Below are positions 58,843 through 64,000 of a stretch of DNA of 64,000 bases, piece by piece (position 1 is the first letter of the stretch; the number at the start of each line of letters is the position of its first letter). The stretch is from Rickettsia typhi. Its GTDB lineage: Bacteria > Pseudomonadota > Alphaproteobacteria > Rickettsiales > Rickettsiaceae. The notes beneath the pieces are model-generated. The model ran no database searches, was not told the DNA's origin, and saw nothing but the letters and a program-made list of their open reading frames with translations. The DNA is taken from assembly GCA_945875975.1 (NCBI GenBank), contig CAMCMD010000001.1, positions 1 through 64,000 of the forward strand. Reading direction: 5' to 3'. The translations under genes were made by a program, and so were the position numbers.

Positions 58843-60117
58843 ATGAGTGAAGAATTTGCAGAACTAAAAATAAACAATGAAACATATAAATTACCTATTA
58901 AGAAGGCTTCTATAGGACCAAGCGTAATTGACGTATCAAAACTGTACCCAACTACTGGTTACTTTACCTATGATCCTGGATTCATGTCAACGGCATCTTG
59001 CACATCAGCAATTACATTTATCGATGGAGATGAAGGAGTGCTTCGCCATAGAGGCTACGACATTAAGGATTTGGCGAATAATAAAAATTTTCTTGAAGTA
59101 TCCTATTTGTTATTAAATGGCGATCTTCCTAATAAAAATGAATACTCCGAATTTAAAGACCAAATAAGTTATCACTCCCTATTAAATGAACAGATTCGAA
59201 ATATTTTTGGAGCGTTCCGCCACTCGGCTCACCCAATGGCAATAATGCTCTCCGTGGTTGGATCACTTTCAGCCTTTTATCACGATTCAATAGACATGAA
59301 TAGTCCAGAAGGAAGAGATCTTGCAGCTATGCGCATGATAGCCAAAATGCCTACTATCGCAGCTATGACTTATAAATATACAAAAGGTCAGGCTTTTGTA
59401 TATCCCGATGCAGATCTTCCATTTACTGAAAATTTCCTTCACATGATGTTTGCAACCCCAGATAGAAAATATAAGGTAAATCCAACTATTGCACGAGCTC
59501 TAAACAAGATATTTATCTTACATGCAGACCACGAGCAGAATGCTTCAACATCAACAGTTCGAACTGCTGGTTCCTCTGGAGCTAATCCATTTGCTTGTGT
59601 TAGTGCCGGCATTACATCCCTTTGGGGACCATCCCATGGTGGAGCAAACGAAGCTGTAATTAATATGCTAAAAGAAATTGGAACTGTAAATAATATTCCA
59701 AAATGTATTGAGCGCGCAAAAGACAAAGAAGATCCGTTTAGGCTAATGGGTTTTGGACATAGGGTATATAAAAATTATGACCCACGTGCAGCCGTTCTTC
59801 GAGAAAGTTGTAAAGAAGTACTTACTGAACTTGGGCAAATGAAGGGCAATCCTTTGCTAGAAATTGCTATGGAATTAGAGAAAATTGCTCTAAACGATAA
59901 ATATTTCATTGAGCGTAAATTATATCCTAATGTTGACTTCTACTCAGGTATAATATATGAAGCAATGGGTATTCCTGCACAAATGTTTACAGTATTATTT
60001 GCTATAGCTAGAACGGCTGGCTGGGTTTCACATTGGAAAGAAATGTGGGAAGATCCCGAGTATAAAATTACTAGGCCGCGACAACTATATAAGGGGCATG
60101 TACAGAGAAAAATTTAA
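58843..60117 (+). CDS. gltA: Citrate synthase
   Basis: Citrate synthase condenses oxaloacetate and acetyl-CoA at the start of the TCA cycle. The 424-residue type II enzyme shows the N-terminal beta domain, the catalytic His in [31 protein letters not shown] and [13 protein letters not shown], and the Asp in [20 protein letters not shown] precedes the ATG. This gene is widely used for typing Rickettsiales, so its sequence can place the organism. Confidence 0.98.
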   Translation: MSEEFAELKINNETYKLPIKKASIGPSVIDVSKLYPTTGYFTYDPGFMSTASCTSAITFIDGDEGVLRHRGYDIKDLANNKNFLEVSYLLLNGDLPNKNEYSEFKDQISYHSLLNEQIRNIFGAFRHSAHPMAIMLSVVGSLSAFYHDSIDMNSPEGRDLAAMRMIAKMPTIAAMTYKYTKGQAFVYPDADLPFTENFLHMMFATPDRKYKVNPTIARALNKIFILHADHEQNASTSTVRTAGSSGANPFACVSAGITSLWGPSHGGANEAVINMLKEIGTVNNIPKCIERAKDKEDPFRLMGFGHRVYKNYDPRAAVLRESCKEVLTELGQMKGNPLLEIAMELEKIALNDKYFIERKLYPNVDFYSGIIYEAMGIPAQMFTVLFAIARTAGWVSHWKEMWEDPEYKITRPRQLYKGHVQRKI

Positions 60118-60185
60118 TCCCTGTTTTAAATGGATCTGATATCAACTATGTTTAGATAAAAAATAATAATATTGATAGAAATAAG

Positions 60186-61079
60186 TTAAATTTCTAACTT
60201 AAACCATGGCTCTGGTAAGTCACACTCTATAACCACTTCACTACCAAATACTTCCTTTGGTATCACTATTTGTTTAGCGTGTAGCATAATTCGCTTATAG
60301 CTTAGACCACCATATTTAACATCACCAAGAATTGGGCAGCCAAGAATCTTGCTATGCACTCTAAGCTGATGCATTCTACCCGTTTTAGGCTTGAATTCAA
60401 CAAACGAATAATCCTCATTTTCCTTTAAAACACTGTAACTAGTTTCCGCTATTTTCCCACTTTTTAATTCTTTTACAATCTCAAAAATACCCGATCTATC
60501 TTTACCTATATAGTTAAGTAAAGTACCTTGAGACTTTTTGGGGTGGCCACAAACTACTGCGTAATATGTCTTTTCTATTAACCTATCTTTGAATACCTTA
60601 GTTAATATTACCGCGCTATCATGGCCACGTGCAATAAGCAAGACACCACTTGTCCCTTTATCTAGCCTATGAACTAGCTTAAGATTCATTCCACTTGTGG
60701 TATTTAAATATGATATTGCTTCATCAACAGATACACTAATTTTACTTCCTCCTTGAACGGCCAAATTATGAGGTTTGTTAATAGCAATAAACTCATTGGT
60801 AGACCAAAGCAAATACTCAGCCAGCAACTTTGTTGCTAAAGCTATAGTGCTATCTGAGAAAGTTTTAACAGCAACGCTACCTTGAGATAACTCAACATAT
60901 AATGTTATTTCATCACCGTTCTTTATACGAGTACTTGATTTTACTTTAGTTCCATTTACCTTAATTTTGCCACTTCTGAGATAGCGTTCTATAATTCCTT
61001 GAGTAGTAGAAGGAAATATTCTTCTGATATAACGATCAAGCCTTACTGGCTCTGAAGAGTCAACTATTATTTTTTTCAT
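60186..61079 (-). CDS. rluC: Pseudouridine synthase RluC/RluD family
   Basis: The 297-residue protein has an N-terminal S4 domain (PVRLDRYIRRIFPSTTQGII) and the catalytic motif VHRLDKGTSGVLLIARG with the nucleophilic Asp, then KPKTGRMHQLRVHS. It isomerises specific uridines in 23S rRNA. RluC is chosen over RluD because of length and the rickettsial pattern, but the target is not certain. Its start overlaps the stop of ctaA by 4 bases. Confidence 0.9.
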   Translation of the reverse strand: MKKIIVDSSEPVRLDRYIRRIFPSTTQGIIERYLRSGKIKVNGTKVKSSTRIKNGDEITLYVELSQGSVAVKTFSDSTIALATKLLAEYLLWSTNEFIAINKPHNLAVQGGSKISVSVDEAISYLNTTSGMNLKLVHRLDKGTSGVLLIARGHDSAVILTKVFKDRLIEKTYYAVVCGHPKKSQGTLLNYIGKDRSGIFEIVKELKSGKIAETSYSVLKENEDYSFVEFKPKTGRMHQLRVHSKILGCPILGDVKYGGLSYKRIMLHAKQIVIPKEVFGSEVVIECDLPEPWFKLEI

Positions 61080-62107
61080 GAATTATGTAGTAGAAAATAA
61101 GCCCAAACTAAGCAAGATAGTAATAATACCCCACCCATTTGATGCAGCAAAGCAAATTCTATTGGCACATGATAGACCAAAGTTGCTATGCCAACTAAGA
61201 CTTGCATTACTAAGAGTATAAATATACATATTGAGGATAGCAAGAATTTTTTATTAGTTATCTTTCTACCTTTAATACAGAAAATAACAATAATAATACT
61301 GAGCAGATAAGCTGTCATTCTATGAGCAAATTGAACAAATACAGGATCTGAAAAGCTGAACAAAGAAAGAGCAGATATTTTAATTTCCGGAGGGATAATA
61401 CCTTCTCCCATCAAAGGAAATTGGTTATAAACAAGTCCAGCATTGAGCCCAGCAACAAATGCCCCCAGAACTATCTGTACCACTAACACTGCGATTGAAA
61501 GCTTACACCACGTCTTTTCGGAGGAGACCGAAACAATGGTTGGAAGCAACATGACTGCTAATGTTCTCTTCATAAACTGCCAAAAGAATAATGTATATAG
61601 TAATATCGCAAGAAGCAGATGCATAGCTAGCCTATAATGACTAACATGAGGATCGAGAATTAACCCACTCTTGACCATGTACCATCCCATCACCCCCTGG
61701 CATAGGAATAAAAACAAGCCCACGAAATATATACCAACTTCATTTGGCTTTATATAGCCTTTGAAAACAAATATCAATAATGGAATAATATATAACAGCC
61801 CTGTTATTCTGCCGACAATCCTATGAATAAACTCTATTAAATAAATAACTTTAAATTCACTAAGATTCATACCAAAATTAATTTTTTTGTATTCTGGTGA
61901 GAGTTTATATTTTTCAAACTCTATATACCAACTATCTTCGTTTAAAGGTGGCAAAATTCCACTCACTGGATTCCACTGAGTAATCGATAAGCCAGACTCT
62001 GTAAGTCGTGTGATACCACCTATAAAAATCATTAACAGAATAAAAAAGCACATCATGCCTAGCCAAACTGAAATAATTTTATTCTGTTTATCAGAACTTT
62101 GATTCAT
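61076..62107 (-). CDS. ctaA: Heme A synthase (COX15 type)
   Basis: The enzyme oxidises heme O to heme A for cytochrome c oxidase in the inner membrane. The 343-residue protein has eight membrane helices and the COX15 signatures GGITRLTESGLSITQWNPVS, EFIHRIVGRITGLLY, HLLLAILLY and FAHRMTAYLL, carrying the heme-ligand His. It is the middle gene of ispB-ctaA-rluC with gaps of 3 bases and an overlap of 4 bases. It fits the quinone-ubiquinol-cytochrome chain supported by ispB and cycM. Confidence 0.96.
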   Translation of the reverse strand: MNQSSDKQNKIISVWLGMMCFFILLMIFIGGITRLTESGLSITQWNPVSGILPPLNEDSWYIEFEKYKLSPEYKKINFGMNLSEFKVIYLIEFIHRIVGRITGLLYIIPLLIFVFKGYIKPNEVGIYFVGLFLFLCQGVMGWYMVKSGLILDPHVSHYRLAMHLLLAILLYTLFFWQFMKRTLAVMLLPTIVSVSSEKTWCKLSIAVLVVQIVLGAFVAGLNAGLVYNQFPLMGEGIIPPEIKISALSLFSFSDPVFVQFAHRMTAYLLSIIIVIFCIKGRKITNKKFLLSSICIFILLVMQVLVGIATLVYHVPIEFALLHQMGGVLLLSCLVWAYFLLHNS

Positions 62108-62110
62108 GTG

Positions 62111-63091
62111 TTAATATGATCTATTGATGGCAAAATCTACCAATCGCACCAAATAGTCTTGGGGTCTATTTTCAACCTTAATTTCTGCTAATGAATTTAG
62201 TGCACTTGAGCGCAAATCCTCAAGATAGTTTTTAATGTCTATTTGAATTTCATGTTCATTCATAATCAACTTAACCCAAGCAAAATCTTCTGGCGAGCGA
62301 TATGTAGCCTCTACCATTGACTTTAGCTTATTGTTATCTTCTTCCGAGATTTTCTTAGTTAATAATATAACTGGCAACGTGATTTTCCCTTCATAAAAAT
62401 CATCACCTACATTCTTACCAACTTTACTGCTGTCACTAAAATAGTCAAGAGCATCGTCTGCTATCTGAAAGATATTACCCAAACACAAGCCAAAATTCTT
62501 CAGGCTTTGAGCCGCGTCCTCTCTTCCAGCAACAATAGCCCCTACCTCACAAGCCGCTCCAAAAAGTTCGGCAGTTTTTGCATTAATAATCTTTAGGTAC
62601 TCTTCTTCCTTAACAATACGTTTTTGTTCAAGCTTGACGAGTTGCGATACTTCTCCCTCCGCAATGATTGCTGAAGCACTAGATAAAGCCTGTAGAGCAG
62701 AAATTATTTTAGTCGATACTATTAACTTAAACGACTGACTAAATAAAAAATCACCTACTAATATGCTGGCTTTACTTCCCCATACAACATTTGCGGTAGG
62801 TAAAAAACGACGCATTCTGCTCCCATCCACCACATCATCATGAAGCAAAGTAGCCATATGAATAAATTCAACTGCAGCAGCCAGTTTGATCGATTGATCT
62901 CCGGTGTAGCCAAACATTTTGGAACAAAGCACGGTCAAAATCGGACGCATCCTCTTTCCGCCGGCAGTAGACAAGTGCTGGCTAATGACCTTAATTAGGT
63001 CCTCCTCAACAGCTAAACTATCAATAATGATGTCATTCATCGCTTGAATATCGCTAGATAAATAGCTATGAATCTCTTGAATTAAGTTCAA
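62111..63091 (-). CDS. ispB: Polyprenyl diphosphate synthase
   Basis: The enzyme makes the long isoprenoid chain for ubiquinone. The 326-residue protein shows GGKRMRPILTVL, the first Asp-rich motif LLHDDVVDGSRMRR and the second DDALDYFSD. Its length matches octaprenyl- or nonaprenyl-type synthases. It begins the ispB-ctaA-rluC transcript. It provides a link between the isoprenoid pathway and respiration, and is unrelated to host prenylation of effectors. Confidence 0.94.
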   Translation of the reverse strand: MNLIQEIHSYLSSDIQAMNDIIIDSLAVEEDLIKVISQHLSTAGGKRMRPILTVLCSKMFGYTGDQSIKLAAAVEFIHMATLLHDDVVDGSRMRRFLPTANVVWGSKASILVGDFLFSQSFKLIVSTKIISALQALSSASAIIAEGEVSQLVKLEQKRIVKEEEYLKIINAKTAELFGAACEVGAIVAGREDAAQSLKNFGLCLGNIFQIADDALDYFSDSSKVGKNVGDDFYEGKITLPVILLTKKISEEDNNKLKSMVEATYRSPEDFAWVKLIMNEHEIQIDIKNYLEDLRSSALNSLAEIKVENRPQDYLVRLVDFAINRSY

Positions 63092-63109
63092 GTTTTTACC
63101 TATCTTTTT

Positions 63110-64000
63110 TTATTTGATCTGATTCTTAAGCAATCCACTCTTATCTTTCGGCGCAATCTTTCGAATTGTGTCTTTTGCTTTGGCTGGCATTGCTTTATCT
63201 ATTTGCTTTCCAACAGATTCTTTAACTATATTCCCACCTGAAATTCTTGGTAGAATTTTTTGTAATAATGGTTCATTGCCATCTATTTGCGGTAATATTT
63301 CTCTCATTCTACTTAAAACATCTCCGCCGTGCCCAACTTTATCGAACAATTTTTGATAAAGCATCAAAGTATATAAAGGAATTATCTGATCAAATTTTAC
63401 ACTACCAATCATCGATTGATCCATACGGCTTGAATTTAACTTATATTCAAAGCTCAAGTCATTTGAAGTTGATTGAGGATGATCAGATATATCCTTAAGA
63501 AAAGCTTTATTCACATCCACATAAAGATGCCTGGCTTCATCATTTAAAATTTTGAATTTGCCAAATCTGTAGATATACCCAGAACTAAATTCAATAACCG
63601 TAGGGTAGTTCGTTAAATATAAGACACCCTTTGCAAACCAGTCCATCTTAAGGCTGATGTTCGCCTGCATTTCATGTTTTAGTCTTACGCCAGATTTATC
63701 AGATAGAATACTAAAATCCTCTATCTTTAAGTACTTCTTGTTTTTTTTATTTGATGAATTCATTTTTAAGCCAAAATCATACGAACTATTCTCCAGATCT
63801 TTGAACTTAAAAACCTCTTTATTTTGAATAATATAACGAATCTCTTGGTCTACAGCTACACCAATAGGCGACTTAAGAAGAAGCGGAACGTATAATCCAT
63901 ACTCTTCAAAAATATGATCAAACATGCCTGATTTTATTTTAATTTTAGAGCTCGTATCAAGCGTAAAATCCCTGCCGTCACTATAATTCCCAGATGTATA
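63110..64000 (-). CDS. Hypothetical protein, N-terminus beyond the window
   Basis: The frame is open from the right edge of the window to the stop at 63110, so at least 296 codons belong to it and the start lies outside. A Met at 63925 is internal: the residues before it (GRDFTLDTSSKIKIKSGMFD) read as normal coding sequence. It is rich in beta-type polar strands (YLTNYPTVIEFSSGYIYRFG) and ends in a Lys-rich, possibly disordered tail. I do not recognise the family. An exported or lipid-handling envelope protein is possible from composition only. It precedes ispB by 19 bases. Confidence 0.65.
   Translation of the reverse strand, partial: YTSGNYSDGRDFTLDTSSKIKIKSGMFDHIFEEYGLYVPLLLKSPIGVAVDQEIRYIIQNKEVFKFKDLENSSYDFGLKMNSSNKKNKKYLKIEDFSILSDKSGVRLKHEMQANISLKMDWFAKGVLYLTNYPTVIEFSSGYIYRFGKFKILNDEARHLYVDVNKAFLKDISDHPQSTSNDLSFEYKLNSSRMDQSMIGSVKFDQIIPLYTLMLYQKLFDKVGHGGDVLSRMREILPQIDGNEPLLQKILPRISGGNIVKESVGKQIDKAMPAKAKDTIRKIAPKDKSGLLKNQIK

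Noticed and set aside
63110..63925. Complete gene starting at the Met at 63925
   Set aside because: The frame stays open and protein-like up to base 64000, so the true start lies outside the window.
1..64000. CRISPR array or restriction-modification genes
   Set aside because: No set of evenly spaced direct repeats, Cas motifs or methylase/endonuclease signatures was seen.
1..64000. rRNA, tmRNA, RNase P RNA or further tRNA genes
   Set aside because: Only the one cloverleaf at 45262-45338 was found by eye; no conserved rRNA or RNase P cores were recognised. A covariance search would be needed to exclude small RNAs.

Overview
The window is AT-rich, gene-dense DNA from an obligate intracellular alphaproteobacterium of the order Rickettsiales, most likely family Rickettsiaceae. 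The reasons are the gltA-type citrate synthase, a tlyC-type CBS protein, a Sca4-like protein, cytochrome c and heme A synthase genes typical of alphaproteobacteria, and many decaying genes. A complete-looking glutamine-dependent NAD synthase and a ribulose-phosphate epimerase suggest a richer metabolism than that of vertebrate-associated Rickettsia. A protist- or alga-associated relative is possible, but that is inference.

Layout. Bases 1-5040 are an accessory, decaying region. It holds a histidine-kinase fragment, an XRE regulator, a transporter-sensor fusion that has lost its ATPase domain, a small membrane protein, eroded coding remnants, and a small protein gene whose last codons spell a eukaryotic-type CaaX box. 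Bases 5065-23230 are mostly housekeeping: hemC-ldcA-ygfZ-ABC ATPase and grxD (minus); nth, esterase, glyA, nrdR, oligopeptidase B and a frameshifted dicarboxylate symporter (plus); hup; the ybeY-tlyC-recF-lipA-coq10/ratA cluster (minus); rpe and nadE (plus). Bases 23400-25520 are a second accessory island with another small Cys-rich CaaX-ending protein and a MerR/TipAS regulator with a textbook MerR-type promoter. Bases 25519-31661 run on the minus strand: alaS, a serine hydrolase, tsaD with a 14-G tract, a membrane cytochrome c and an NfeD-like protein. Bases 31842-35765 form a tightly overlapping plus-strand cluster that looks like GspL-like, GspM/PilO-like, an unknown membrane protein and a prepilin-peptidase homologue lacking its catalytic aspartates.

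Bases 35980-45119 hold an ELM1-like protein, an XRE regulator, an MFS transporter, cysQ, folD, murA, rpsA and cmk. Next come tRNA-Val(GAC), a 474-residue protein of unknown function, and the minus-strand run DUF3576-leuS-rluB-rsmD-radA with rnd. aspS follows on plus. A large minus-strand gene joins an N-terminal phosphoinositide-kinase-like domain to a Sca4-like C-terminal region and is broken by a frameshift. The window closes with gltA (plus), the minus-strand run ispB-ctaA-rluC/D, and a hypothetical gene that leaves the window at 64000.

The main candidates for undescribed biology are two. One is a pair of small proteins ending in Cys clusters plus CIVS and CEIM, a layout expected of host-prenylated and palmitoylated effectors. 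The other is the kinase-like/Sca4 fusion. Three single-base frame breaks, a missing nadE start codon and the G14 tract mean that assembly error has to be weighed against real gene decay.
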